Shown here: positions 1 to 7,900 of the stretch, one piece after another
Layout of the letters: each line of letters begins with the position of its first letter
How positions within the stretch are numbered: the stretch's first letter is position 1
Assembly: GCA_903824575.1 (NCBI GenBank)
Contig: CAIJXJ010000087.1
Coordinates: forward strand, 1-64,000
Direction: 5' to 3'
Length of the DNA: 64,000 nt
Source: an uncultured Methylobacillus sp.
GTDB taxonomy: Bacteria > Pseudomonadota > Gammaproteobacteria > Burkholderiales > Methylophilaceae
The notes under the pieces: generated by a model
What the model saw: only the letters and a program-made list of their open reading frames with translations
Database searches by the model: none
What the model was told of the DNA's origin: nothing
Position numbers and translations under genes: made by a program

Positions 1-105
1 ACCAAGGCCACGTTGGAAACGCTTAATTCCCGCAAGAAAACCGATATCGGCAATGAAGATGCCGCATTACGGTTGGCTAGTGCTTTGGGGTTTCCATGCG
101 CCTGA
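1..105 (+). CDS. C-terminal end of a prophage early protein (partial)
   Basis: The window opens inside a reading frame that ends at a TGA at 103-105, leaving a 34-residue tail that finishes SALGFPCA. No start or domain can be seen, so no function is assigned. The frame overlaps the next gene by 10 bases, as is common in phage early operons, and Gam-, GemA- and Mor-like genes follow on the same strand. It is therefore probably another early gene of the same Mu-like prophage. Confidence 0.5.
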   Translation, partial: TKATLETLNSRKKTDIGNEDAALRLASALGFPCA

Positions 106-626
106 CCTGCCAAGCCTGCGGCGCAGTTATTTCGCTTGATTCCGCTCTTGGCCATAACGGCGCGCGTGAGGCGGTTCAGGTTGCGCTGCAGTTGCCTGCG
201 CCCTTGGGTAAGTTGCTGGTCCAGTACGTTGCCCTGTTTCGTCCTGCACAGCGTCAATTGTCGATGGACCGCTTGTCCAGCTTGCTGGGTGAGCTTCTTC
301 CGATGATTGATTCCGGCAAGGTTGAGCGCGGCGGCCGCATCTTTTCAGCGCCACAGAATTACTGGCAGCAGGCACTGGAGGAAATGATGGCCAGGCGCTC
401 GGATCTGACGCTGCCACTCAAGTCGCATGGCTATTTAATCACCATCCTGGCTGGCTATTCGGACAAGGCAGAAGCAAAAGCCGAAGCCAAGGCCGAGGAG
501 CGCAAACGCACCGGCGCGGATAAATTTTCCAACACTGCAAAGGTGGTCAAGAGTGGCGTTCCTGTCAGTCTGCGCGACACACTGACGCAACTTAACCAGG
601 GAGCAAGCAATGAAGACCAAAGATGA
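96..626 (+). CDS. Hypothetical Mu-like prophage early protein with a CxxC motif
   Basis: This 176-residue soluble protein is of unknown function. It starts with a CQAC pair (residues 5-8) that could be half of a metal site. The middle is helical and leucine-rich, and there is a charged Ala/Glu/Lys stretch (about residues 123-136) before a basic tail. The start codon overlaps the end of the preceding gene and the stop overlaps the next gene, so it belongs to one early operon. Similar short CxxC proteins occur between transposition and Gam genes in Mu-like phages. That comparison is from memory and gives no function. Confidence 0.6.
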   Translation: MRLTCQACGAVISLDSALGHNGAREAVQVALQLPAPLGKLLVQYVALFRPAQRQLSMDRLSSLLGELLPMIDSGKVERGGRIFSAPQNYWQQALEEMMARRSDLTLPLKSHGYLITILAGYSDKAEAKAEAKAEERKRTGADKFSNTAKVVKSGVPVSLRDTLTQLNQGASNEDQR

Positions 627-927
627 ACTGATGACCTTTATGGCGTATCACATTGGCAAAGCACGCGGCATTAGTGGCATTAATCTCGCTGCAAAGATGG
701 GCATCACTGAGCGTCAGGTGCGGGAACTGGTTACCGATGCTCGTAAGGATGGCATTGCCATCTGTGGAACACCAAAAACGGGGTATTACGTCGCCCACAC
801 CGTTGAAGATCTGAAGGAGACGCTAGATTTTCTGAAGCATCGGGCATTGCACTCTCTTCTGCTGGCTAGTCGTCTATCTAATATTCCGCTGGCCGATCTG
901 GTCGGACAGCTTCACCTCAATACTTAA
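610..927 (+). CDS. Small helix-turn-helix prophage protein
   Basis: A 105-residue protein. Residues about 15-45 (GISGINLAAKMGITERQVR) read as a winged-helix or HTH segment, with a turn at MGIT and a recognition helix at ERQVRELVTDA. A hydrophobic helix follows. It overlaps the preceding gene by 17 bases and sits 15 bases before the Gam homologue. A role in early prophage transcription or DNA handling is inferred only from the fold and position. It is preceded by a good ribosome site (AGGGAG before 610). Confidence 0.6.
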   Translation: MKTKDELMTFMAYHIGKARGISGINLAAKMGITERQVRELVTDARKDGIAICGTPKTGYYVAHTVEDLKETLDFLKHRALHSLLLASRLSNIPLADLVGQLHLNT

Positions 928-942
928 CTAAAGGAAATAAAC

Positions 943-1467
943 ATGGCAAAACCCACCAGACTTAAAGCCAAGGCCGCCATCAGCGTGCCGCAAACCCGCG
1001 ATGATGCTGCCGCTGATATCCGGGTGATTGGAGATCTCACCCGCAAGCTGACACGCACTACTGCAGAGATGAATGACAAGATTGCCGTCATTACAGCCGA
1101 ATATCAGCCAACGCTTGAGGCTCAGGGCGAGCGCATTAAAAACCTGCAGGAGGGCGTGCAGAGTTTCTGCGAGGCGTATCGCGCTGAATTGACCGATAAC
1201 GGCAGGGTCAAGACTGCAAATCTTGTCACCGGTGATGTGTCGTGGCGTCAGAGACCGCCAAGCGTTGGAATCCGAGGTATGGATGCGGTAATCGATACTC
1301 TCAAGCGACTCGCTCTCGGCCGCTTTATCCGCACAAAGGAGGAAATAAACAAGGAGGCTATTCTCAATGAGCCGGATGCTGTGCGTGGTGTGGCCGGCAT
1401 CACCCTCGTAACTGGCGTTGAGGATTTTGTGATTACGCCTTTTGAGCAGGATGCGGCGGCAGCATGA
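943..1467 (+). CDS. gam: Mu Gam-family host-nuclease inhibitor protein
   Basis: This 174-residue protein resembles phage Mu Gam (bacteriophage Mu Gam-like family). Gam is a Ku-like dimer that binds double-stranded DNA ends and shields them from RecBCD-type exonucleases. Matching features are the N-terminal helix with an IGDLTRKLTR core, the long coiled-coil region (about residues 35-80, QGERIKNLQEGVQSF), and the following region with GDVSWRQRPPSV and an IRTKEEINKEAIL helix. The length is normal for the family. A strong ribosome site (AAAGGAAA) lies before the start. The stop overlaps the next gene by 4 bases. Confidence 0.9.
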   Translation: MAKPTRLKAKAAISVPQTRDDAAADIRVIGDLTRKLTRTTAEMNDKIAVITAEYQPTLEAQGERIKNLQEGVQSFCEAYRAELTDNGRVKTANLVTGDVSWRQRPPSVGIRGMDAVIDTLKRLALGRFIRTKEEINKEAILNEPDAVRGVAGITLVTGVEDFVITPFEQDAAAA

Positions 1468-1688
1468 GCCAGACACGTCGCCAGTCTCTGTTTGAGGCCG
1501 TCTTCAATATCGTGGTCGGTTTCGGTATCAATACGGCCCTGAACTTCACAGTATTCCCGCTGTTTGGATGGCATATCAGCCTGCAACAGAACATAGAGCT
1601 GGGCGTGATCTACACGGTTGTATCGATTGCGCGTAGTTACTGCTTAAGGCGGGCATTCAATCGGTTGCATCAGGTGCGTATGTTTTAG
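1464..1688 (+). CDS. Small prophage membrane protein (DUF7220-like)
   Basis: A 74-residue protein with two hydrophobic segments (about residues 10-31 and 41-58) and a basic C-terminus containing RSYCLRRAFNRL. Proteins of this size and pattern are frequent in proteobacterial prophages and are grouped, as far as I recall, in a DUF7220-type family. The function is unknown; it probably sits in the inner membrane. Its ATG overlaps the gam stop (ATGA), so it is co-translated with gam. A hairpin terminator follows 25 bases after its stop. Confidence 0.6.
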   Translation: MSQTRRQSLFEAVFNIVVGFGINTALNFTVFPLFGWHISLQQNIELGVIYTVVSIARSYCLRRAFNRLHQVRMF

Positions 1689-1712
1689 GGGTTGACGCTC
1701 ATCTCCCCAGTT

Positions 1713-1732
1713 CCGCCCTCGGGCGGTTTTTT
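1713..1732 (+). terminator. Rho-independent terminator in the prophage early region
   Basis: A perfect 6-bp stem (CCGCCC/GGGCGG) with a tight TC junction is followed directly by six T. It lies 25 bases after the small membrane protein and 75 bases before gemA. It would end or attenuate the first early transcript. Confidence 0.75.
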
Positions 1733-1741
1733 GAAGTGGGT

Positions 1742-1770
1742 TATTTACGCCAAGCGTTAATGTGTAAATA
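1742..1770. promoter_or_regulatory. Nested inverted repeats upstream of gemA (possible operator)
   Basis: TATTTAC at 1742-1748 is answered by GTAAATA at 1764-1770. Inside lies a second imperfect dyad, TTTACGC-CAA-GCGTTAA (about 1744-1760). Placed between a terminator and gemA, it could be an operator or part of a promoter region for the gemA-mor transcript. No binding protein can be named. Confidence 0.3.
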
Positions 1771-1806
1771 GCCTTTTTCAATAAGCCAACCAACACTGGA
1801 ATAATA

Positions 1807-2253
1807 ATGGTCGATCATTCACATATCATCCGCAAGAATGAACTAGCGCAGATCCATATCGCCAAGAAGGATCTTGCCCTGGATGATGATACCTACCGAG
1901 CTATGCTGTGGACCGTTGCCAGGGTTGGATCATCGGCCGACTTAGACTTTCATGGTCGAAAGCGTGTCCTGCAGCATCTAAAAGCACGTGGATGGGTCAA
2001 TAAGTCACCGCGCAAGGCTGGATCACGCCCTATGGCAAGCGATGATCAGTCTCGAATGATCCGTGCTTTATGGATCGATTTGCATTCCGATGGTGCTTTA
2101 TTTGATTCATCTGAGGCCGCTCTGGCGTCCTACGTTAAACGAATTACCAAAGTTGAAGCACTGCAATGGCTATCATCCTCTGAGGCTAGCCGCGTGATTG
2201 AAACCTTAAAGAAATGGCTGGCCCGTTATGAAAATAAAAATGTCACGATCTAA
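1807..2253 (+). CDS. gemA: GemA/gp16-family prophage regulatory protein
   Basis: This 148-residue protein matches the Mu gp16/GemA family (formerly DUF1018). The N-terminal signature RKNELAQIHIAKKDLALDDD, then YRAMLW, is typical of phage gp16 proteins. A central SRMIRALWIDLH helix and a C-terminal helical part with KKWLARYE follow. In Mu, GemA affects host gene expression and DNA supercoiling; the molecular role in other phages is unclear. It overlaps the downstream mor-like gene by 26 bases, the same gemA-mor order as in Mu-like phages. Confidence 0.85.
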   Translation: MVDHSHIIRKNELAQIHIAKKDLALDDDTYRAMLWTVARVGSSADLDFHGRKRVLQHLKARGWVNKSPRKAGSRPMASDDQSRMIRALWIDLHSDGALFDSSEAALASYVKRITKVEALQWLSSSEASRVIETLKKWLARYENKNVTI

Positions 2254-2602
2254 AGCTCCGGAATTTCTTTCTGATCTTCTTGATCACACAAAATTCATGC
2301 TGATCGAGAATGGAATTGCTGCTGAAAATGCCGATACTATTTCACGTAGGATTTGCTCCAGGATGTGTAATACCTGGGGTGGACAGCAGATTTATTTTCC
2401 TCGTGGAATTCAAGATGAGCTCTCATCCCGCGATCAATTAATCTATGCTGAATTCAATGGTTATAATCAGGCTGACCTCGCAATGAAACATAAGATGTCT
2501 ATTCAGTGGTTATATAAGATAGTTGATCGTGTCAGATCTGCAGATATTGCCAGTCGGCAATCAAGTATTAATTTTGATGATGAAGACGATGATGATCAAT
2601 AA
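2228..2602 (+). CDS. mor: Mor-family transcription activator of Mu-like prophage
   Basis: This 124-residue protein resembles the Mor/C family of phage Mu, which activates the middle promoter. The conserved N-terminal dimerisation part includes TWGGQQIYFPRG (about residues 55-66). It is followed by a helix-turn-helix near YNQADLAMKHKMSIQWLYKI (about residues 83-102). The C-terminus is very acidic (DDEDDDD). Base composition is AT-richer than the host genes downstream. The first ATG overlaps gemA; an alternative ATG lies at 2240. In Mu the next genes are late functions, but none is present here. Confidence 0.85.
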   Translation: MKIKMSRSKAPEFLSDLLDHTKFMLIENGIAAENADTISRRICSRMCNTWGGQQIYFPRGIQDELSSRDQLIYAEFNGYNQADLAMKHKMSIQWLYKIVDRVRSADIASRQSSINFDDEDDDDQ

Positions 2603-2764
2603 GTTTTTGCTGGAATAATTCTCGGTTTATTTGTTTTTTTATTTTCTTCTGTTGCAATTGTTTTTTAATTTAGCTTCCCTGATCTTCCCGTCAAGTTCTG
2701 TTTCTTCCCACTTATCTCAATCTACCCCCTCCATTTATCTCACCCTGTAACACCTTCTTCTTTG

Positions 2765-2799
2765 GTTACTTTACTTTTGGGCAAGCAAAAGAAAGTGAC
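2765..2799. repeat. Imperfect inverted repeat GTTACTTT...AAAGTGAC
   Basis: GTTACTTTACTTTTG pairs imperfectly with CAAAAGAAAGTGAC around a GGCAAG loop. A small GC hairpin follows (GCCGGG-CAAC-CCCCGGC). Sequences of this kind (GGTTACTTT...AAAGTAACC followed by a GCC-rich hairpin) are recurrent intergenic elements in many beta- and gammaproteobacteria; that recurrence is from memory. Only one copy is visible here. Confidence 0.5.
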
Positions 2800-2896
2800 T
2801 TGCCGCCGGGCAACCCCCGGCCTCATCAGGCTGGGAATCAGAAATCCGGGTAATTGCCGGTGACCACGCTTGCGCCGCAACTCACCAAACCAACAC

Positions 2897-2932
2897 ATTC
2901 GGCGCAATGCCTTTCAGTTATTGCGCCCTACG
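2897..2932. repeat. REP-like palindrome, copy 1
   Basis: ATTC, then GGCGCAAT (2901-2908), an 11-base loop, ATTGCGCC (2920-2927) and TACG: a perfect 8-bp stem. A second copy with the same flanks (ATTC...CTACG) and the same spacing lies at 16647-16682. Both are in the same orientation and both begin about 50 bases after a minus-strand stop codon. Confidence 0.8.
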
Positions 2933-2981
2933 AGAACTGATATGAATCAGGGTAAGTGGCCATTTCTGGATAGCGATGCCG

Positions 2982-3491
2982 CTACCGAGCAATTGATGTT
3001 GTGAATGCCGGCACCTCAAAGACATGTTTCGCGTAAATCTGCTTGTTTGTCTTTAAATGCTCCAGCAACTGGAGCGCCGTCAGTTCTATCACAGTTTTAT
3101 CCAGTTCTTTCAACAAGGAGGATAAGGCAAAAACTGATGTGCCGTGGTCAACCACGTGCAGACCAACATGCGCAGAGGAATGTAGAATTTCCCGGACTTT
3201 ATCGTTGATTTTTTCCGTTGCCGATGAAAATGGCACGATGATCCAGTAATCGGTCCCATTCCTTGCGACCATATCCGTTTTCCGAAAGGATTTTTTTAGT
3301 GCTTGGGTGAGTGCCACCAGTTGCTTGGCAGCATCCTGTGCGCCATAGGCCTCTCCAAGCTCATTGTTGTTACCTAATGAGATGTGCACCAAACCAAACT
3401 CTATCGGGCTTGAATAGCGGGCCGATACAGCAATTAGCCAGTCAAGCGTTGTCAGAAACGCTTCGCGCGCCTCGGCATCTTGTCGAATCAT
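2982..3491 (-). CDS. Degenerate GGDEF-like domain protein
   Basis: A soluble protein of about 169 residues with the outline of a GGDEF domain: FGLVHISLGN (first strand), a helix with a DAAKQLVALTQALKK pattern, then RKTDMVARNGTDYWIIVP. This last segment aligns with the R..D.vaR.GGDEF.vil region of diguanylate cyclases. The signature is NGTDY instead of GGDEF, so cyclase activity is not expected; a structural or nucleotide-sensing role is possible. No other domain is present. The ATG at 3491 is preferred because TAAGGGGGG precedes it, rather than the GTG at 3497. It lies 62 bases after mshN on the same strand and is likely the last gene of the mshI-N operon. Confidence 0.65.
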   Translation of the reverse strand: MIRQDAEAREAFLTTLDWLIAVSARYSSPIEFGLVHISLGNNNELGEAYGAQDAAKQLVALTQALKKSFRKTDMVARNGTDYWIIVPFSSATEKINDKVREILHSSAHVGLHVVDHGTSVFALSSLLKELDKTVIELTALQLLEHLKTNKQIYAKHVFEVPAFTTSIAR

Positions 3492-3553
3492 GAGCACCCC
3501 CCTTATTAAATCCCTGCCGGATTATTGTGCTTTCCGCCTTTGGAATGGCATCG

Positions 3554-4738
3554 CTAATGTACCACCCGAATCTGCTTCATGCGTTGATCGACAAACTGGG
3601 CCAATTGCGGGCTCAACTGCCCGGTATCCTTTGCCCGGCGATATGCCTCGCCGGCATCGGTCAGTTTGCCTTGGGCCTGCCATGAAATGGCGATACCGAC
3701 CAGCCACGTTGGCATCGACGGGTTATTCCTGAGCGCGATCAAGTAGTGCGCGACAGCCTCATCATGTCGTTCTGCACGCTGCATGAGGGCCGCATAAAAG
3801 GCATGATATTCGGCGTCATCGCCAGCGTATTTCAAACCCCGTTCCAATGTATCAGTGCCTGCCGTCACATTGCCGGTTTCAACCTGCATCCGTGCCAGCG
3901 ACATGCTCAAGTTGGTCTGCTCCGGCGCCAGCTTCAGCCCCTCCTGCAACAAGCTCATAGCCTCGTCATTATGTCTGCTTTCCACCAATAACCCGATCAG
4001 GGTCTGCCGCGCCTTCAAATTTCCGGGATTACTTTCCAGCGCATGGCGCAATGCATCCTGCGCCTCAACGCTACGTCCCATTTGCATCATACCGATGGAC
4101 TGGCGGTAAAAATTCTCAGACTGCTGAGCCGGATTGACGGTCTTGAGACTAGTGTCTGTATTGCCGGCCGATTTCCCCACTAATTTATTCCTGGCAGCTC
4201 TTGTTTCAACTGGCATAAGCTTTGAATCAGTGTCAACCACGGTAGAAGCCGATGAATCTGCACTCGGCTTGGACTTTCTTTCAGCCGGTGGTTTTGCCAC
4301 GCTGGCAGGCACCACTGCACTCAGATTGGTGTCGAGTCCCAGCAGATGCTTGACCGCTTCTACCGGAGAAGTTAGTGCATTATCAGGCGCCTCTGGTGCA
4401 ACCACTAATTCAGGGGCTGCCACGGCGGGCGACGTTTTCCCTGCGGCCGGGACCGGAGAATTCACAACCGGCGGTGGCACCACGGGTGCCGATGCGGCAG
4501 GCGCGGGGACTGTCATTTTGGCAACCGGGGCCACTGCAGGCCTCAATAGCCTGGCCTGATACATCCATGCCGCTGCGCCGCCCAGCGACAGTAACAACAG
4601 GATGCCAAGCAGCAAACGCAGTCGCACGACTGGCTTGGCTGCAGAAACAGTCCTCACCTCGCCAGACATCGGCTCAGTCTTGCCGGCCTGGGCATTGCGC
4701 TGCTCCAGGTCTTGCAACATCTGGTTGATCAGACTCAT
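3554..4738 (-). CDS. mshN: MSHA biogenesis protein MshN (TPR protein)
   Basis: The protein is 394 residues from the ATG at 4738. It begins MSLINQMLQDLEQRNA, the typical start of MshN proteins. One membrane segment follows (about residues 43-62), then a Pro/Ala-rich periplasmic linker, and C-terminal tetratricopeptide repeats (about residues 210-390, e.g. ALRHALESNPGNLKARQ and GLKLAPEQTNLS). It probably bridges the inner-membrane pilus platform and the secretin. The start overlaps the mshM stop (ATGA). A longer upstream frame to 4816 lies wholly within mshM and is rejected. Confidence 0.85.
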   Translation of the reverse strand: MSLINQMLQDLEQRNAQAGKTEPMSGEVRTVSAAKPVVRLRLLLGILLLLSLGGAAAWMYQARLLRPAVAPVAKMTVPAPAASAPVVPPPVVNSPVPAAGKTSPAVAAPELVVAPEAPDNALTSPVEAVKHLLGLDTNLSAVVPASVAKPPAERKSKPSADSSASTVVDTDSKLMPVETRAARNKLVGKSAGNTDTSLKTVNPAQQSENFYRQSIGMMQMGRSVEAQDALRHALESNPGNLKARQTLIGLLVESRHNDEAMSLLQEGLKLAPEQTNLSMSLARMQVETGNVTAGTDTLERGLKYAGDDAEYHAFYAALMQRAERHDEAVAHYLIALRNNPSMPTWLVGIAISWQAQGKLTDAGEAYRRAKDTGQLSPQLAQFVDQRMKQIRVVH

Positions 4739-5643
4739 TTGAAATACACCATCGCGCCCGCGCCAACCGCCGCCGCAATCATCAGTGCCAGCACCGTCAG
4801 CAGCACGATGAGCCAAATCTTCCGGCGAGGCCGGCGGGTGGCCCCTGTATCATTAGCGGCGGCCCTCACATCGGCCTTTTCGACCACTTTACTGCCCTTG
4901 CCATAGGCAGACAGCATCGCCTTGTGGGACAGAATATTGACCAGTCGCGGCACGCCCTGCGTCTCGCTACGCAGCAAACGCAAGGCAGATCGAGTGAACA
5001 ATCGCCCGCCCTTATAGCCGGCAACGGCCAGGCGGTGATTGAGATAATATTGAACATCATCCTTGGATAGCAAACCCAGGTGATAATCGAAGGTGATGCG
5101 TTGCTTGAGCTGACGAATGGAAGGATGGCTCAGTTTTTCATCCAGCTCCGGCTGACCAAAAATGACTACCTGTAGCAGCTTGCGTTTCCCCGTTTCGAGA
5201 TTGGTCAGGAGCCGCAAGGCCTCCATCGTTTCCAGCGGCATGGCCTGCGCTTCATCCAGGCAGATCAGCACACGCTTGCCGTCACGCGCAAAACCAAGCA
5301 GGGCCAGCGTCAGCGTTTTCAGCAGACTGTGTTGATTGATGTTGGGGTCCAGCTTCGCGCCCAGCTCTTCCGCCAAGCCCAGCAGCATGGCTCTCGGCTC
5401 CAGATAAGGATTGGGAATATAAGCCGTCTTGAATTCCGGCCCCAGGCTGGACATGAACTTGCGGCAAAGCAGGGTCTTGCCTGTCCCTACCTCCCCGGTA
5501 ATCTTGATGAATCCTTCCCCCGTACGGGCAGCAATCAAGAGCGTATTAAGCGCCTCCTGATAACGCGTCGAAGCAAAGAAAAAGCTGGTGTCAGGCGTGA
5601 TGCTGAAGGGAAATTCGTTCAGTCCAAAATGTGCAAGATACAT
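4735..5643 (-). CDS. mshM: MSHA biogenesis ATPase MshM (ExeA-like AAA protein)
   Basis: This 302-residue protein has an ExeA/GspA-type AAA domain. Visible are Walker A GEVGTGKT (residues 50-57), Walker B LICLDEAQ (about 127-134) and a sensor region GQPELDEKL. A basic linker (RRPRRK) and one membrane helix (about 275-298) close the chain. Such ATPases help insert or organise the secretin through the cell wall. It lies 3 bases after mshL and overlaps mshN. Confidence 0.88.
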   Translation of the reverse strand: MYLAHFGLNEFPFSITPDTSFFFASTRYQEALNTLLIAARTGEGFIKITGEVGTGKTLLCRKFMSSLGPEFKTAYIPNPYLEPRAMLLGLAEELGAKLDPNINQHSLLKTLTLALLGFARDGKRVLICLDEAQAMPLETMEALRLLTNLETGKRKLLQVVIFGQPELDEKLSHPSIRQLKQRITFDYHLGLLSKDDVQYYLNHRLAVAGYKGGRLFTRSALRLLRSETQGVPRLVNILSHKAMLSAYGKGSKVVEKADVRAAANDTGATRRPRRKIWLIVLLTVLALMIAAAVGAGAMVYFK

Positions 5644-5646
5644 TGC

Positions 5647-7443
5647 CTAGCGCTTCCCTTTCGGGTCTCCGTCATCCATCTCGCCGATGCGTCGCTGTGA
5701 AGCAGATAGATCTTCGATCCAGCTATTGTCGCCGCTAACCACAGTAGGCTTGATCATGATGACCAGTTCCCGCTTGGTGGTCGCCTGGCCACCCTTGCGA
5801 AACAGCGCCCCAAACCCTGGCACATCACCTGCACCCGGCACCTTGGAGCGATTATCGGTATTGCTCTCCGTCATCAGACCGCCGATCACCACGATCTGCC
5901 CATCTTTCACCTTTACCACGCTATCAGTTTCGCTGATATTGTTGGAAGCGAATGGCAAGGTCATATTGTTGATGGTCATTTTCATCACTTCGGTGACTTG
6001 GCTGACCAGAGGATGCACATGCAACGTGATGTTGCCTTCCTCATCAATCTGCGGCGTGACATCCAGCGAAATGCCTGAGAAAAAGGTCGAGTAGGTCGGT
6101 GTCGGCTGGCTATTTACCGTACCGCCAGTGGTAGTGGTACTGCTGGAACTACTTTCGAAGCCAGTCACATATTGTTCATCGGTACCGACTTTCAGCACCG
6201 CCTTCTGGTTGTTGATGGTCGAGATGCGCGGACTCGAAAGCACATTGACTGTACCCTGTGTCTGCAGGAAGTTGAGTAGCGCCGAGAAATTGCGCACCTG
6301 TAACGCCACCCCCATGCCGGATGAGACTGCTACCCCGGTTGCGCTCGCCACCCCGGTCCCCAGCAGGCTGCCCAGCGTCGCACCGGCGACAGAGCCACCA
6401 TTTGCGCCCGTACTGATGGTGTTTGGATTCGCGCCCAGAGAGGCCAAATGCGAACCCTGATTATTGAATACGCCCCAGTTGATGCCCTGCTGCGCTCCGG
6501 AATTGAGTTGAACATCAATGATCTTGGCCTCCAGAATGACCTGCCGGTCAACGCTGACCTGCATCGCCTGCAACAGACTCTCAACCGTACGCAGTTCTGC
6601 CGGCATGGCTCGCACGAAGATCGCGCCGGTCATCTGATTGACCAGCACACTGCGACCGCCGGCACAACCCTCACCACCACGCTCGCGTGAGCCATACTGC
6701 GCTTCAGCAGAACCCGCTGCCGCGCCACGGGACTGTGCCGATGCAGCACTACTGCCGGCACCCGCAACGCTGGCGGAACCCTGGGTCGGAATCTTGCAAT
6801 CCAAGGCACTACGCACGGCATCCTCAATTTCACCCCAGAAGTCTCCGCGCTCGGAGGAAGAAATTGAGCTGGCTTGAATCTGGTTGGAGACATTCGCATT
6901 GGCGGCACCGGATTGCCCTGATGCGCCTGAAGTCACGGCGATGTCGCTACGCCCGCGGCGCATGCCGACAATGTAATTGATCTTGTAAATTTTGGCCTGC
7001 AAGCCAGGCTTCAAGATGTAGATACGATTGCCGTCCACCTTGTATTCATAACCGTACAGCTCGCGCAACGATTCCAGCGCCTCGAATACCGTCACATCCT
7101 TGAGATTGACGGAGATATTGCCTTTGACCTCTGGGTGCAGCAGCATGCTGTAACGTGTGCCGGAGACGATCCCCATATAGACCTGATTGGCTGGGGCATC
7201 ATTGATGACCAGATCGAAACGCTGCTCAAGTTGTTTGGCGCTGGACTTGGGCACGGCAATCTTGAGTGGAGGCAGCAGCGAACTGCTGATCGCTGCCGGC
7301 ACGGCGGATTCACTGACAGGGCTCGCATTGGCGGCCTGTTTCATGTCCACATTAATCCTGTTTAGCGTCGACTTGTCCGCTGGCGGGTCGATGGTCGCAC
7401 AGCCGCCGAGACTCAGGATCATAATTAAAAGGAGAATTCGCAT
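5647..7443 (-). CDS. mshL: MSHA pilus secretin MshL
   Basis: This 598-residue outer-membrane secretin is made as a lipoprotein: the signal peptide ends LSLGGC with the lipidated Cys at residue 15. An N-terminal secretin/TonB short domain follows (about residues 100-150, VKGNISVNLKDVTVFEALESL). The C-terminal secretin domain (about 300-580) includes ILEAKIIDVQLN, RISTINNQKAVLKVG and the terminal VVIGGLM...GFGALFR region. A Ser/Gly/Ala-rich insert lies at about 185-265. It forms the pore through which the pilus leaves the cell. Confidence 0.92.
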   Translation of the reverse strand: MRILLLIMILSLGGCATIDPPADKSTLNRINVDMKQAANASPVSESAVPAAISSSLLPPLKIAVPKSSAKQLEQRFDLVINDAPANQVYMGIVSGTRYSMLLHPEVKGNISVNLKDVTVFEALESLRELYGYEYKVDGNRIYILKPGLQAKIYKINYIVGMRRGRSDIAVTSGASGQSGAANANVSNQIQASSISSSERGDFWGEIEDAVRSALDCKIPTQGSASVAGAGSSAASAQSRGAAAGSAEAQYGSRERGGEGCAGGRSVLVNQMTGAIFVRAMPAELRTVESLLQAMQVSVDRQVILEAKIIDVQLNSGAQQGINWGVFNNQGSHLASLGANPNTISTGANGGSVAGATLGSLLGTGVASATGVAVSSGMGVALQVRNFSALLNFLQTQGTVNVLSSPRISTINNQKAVLKVGTDEQYVTGFESSSSSTTTTGGTVNSQPTPTYSTFFSGISLDVTPQIDEEGNITLHVHPLVSQVTEVMKMTINNMTLPFASNNISETDSVVKVKDGQIVVIGGLMTESNTDNRSKVPGAGDVPGFGALFRKGGQATTKRELVIMIKPTVVSGDNSWIEDLSASQRRIGEMDDGDPKGKR

Positions 7444-7450
7444 TGCAATC

Positions 7451-7900
7451 CTATCGTATGTCAGGCGCTGCTGATTGAACAGGTGTTTTCGTTTTATGTG
7501 CGTTCAATAGGACATCCTGCGATGAAGGCATGCTGACGGTCTTGTCAACGGCCGGGTGCATTTTCAATATTTGCAAGGTCCCATCACTCTCGCGCAACAC
7601 CACTTCCTGGTCACTGACCTTGACCAGGGTGGCACCGCCAAATTTCTCCCCAACGCGCAAAGTTTGCCCGCTGATAGTCGCAAACTTTCGACCTGGCGCC
7701 ATCATCACCGACTGCAGCACGGGTCCGACAGGCAAGTCGTCCGAAGATTTCCCGGTACCGGGAGGGATCATCGCCGCAGGCGGCAGCGTAGGATCCACCA
7801 GAGCGTCCGTGGCGGCCTTACAGGGCGCCATGATAGCAGCAAGCACCAGCACCAGCATCGGCGCGTGAATAAACATTCTGGAATTCACAGACTTAGCCAT
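7451..7900 (-). CDS. mshK: MSHA biogenesis protein MshK
   Basis: A 149-residue periplasmic protein with an N-terminal hydrophobic signal (about residues 9-28, ending CKA) and the DPTLPP motif typical of MshK/PilP-like proteins. A beta-rich domain follows with ATISGQTLRVGEKFGGATLVKV. PilP-type proteins link the inner-membrane alignment complex to the secretin. The start overlaps the mshJ stop by 16 bases, and mshL starts 7 bases after it. Identification rests on position and the DPTxPP and G-x-R-V-G patterns. Confidence 0.75.
   Translation of the reverse strand: MAKSVNSRMFIHAPMLVLVLAAIMAPCKAATDALVDPTLPPAAMIPPGTGKSSDDLPVGPVLQSVMMAPGRKFATISGQTLRVGEKFGGATLVKVSDQEVVLRESDGTLQILKMHPAVDKTVSMPSSQDVLLNAHKTKTPVQSAAPDIR

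Larger units (their letters stand above)
1..2602. mobile_element. Mu-like prophage early region, apparently truncated
   Basis: Consecutive plus-strand genes (unknowns, gam, small membrane gene, gemA, mor) follow the early-region order of Mu-like transposable phages. The left part with repressor and transposase would lie outside the window. No lysis, portal, head or tail genes follow mor; the next genes are pilus genes on the opposite strand. The right boundary lies somewhere in 2603-2750, where AT-rich sequence gives way to host-like repeats. No clear Mu end was identified. Confidence 0.7.
2603..2981. other. Non-coding junction between the prophage remnant and the pilus locus
   Basis: No credible gene is seen in these 379 bases. 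The first 130 or so are AT-rich with long T runs, like the end of the mor gene. From about 2750 the composition changes, and there are two hairpin elements (2765-2799 and about 2801-2820) and a REP-like palindrome (2897-2932). Confidence 0.6.
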
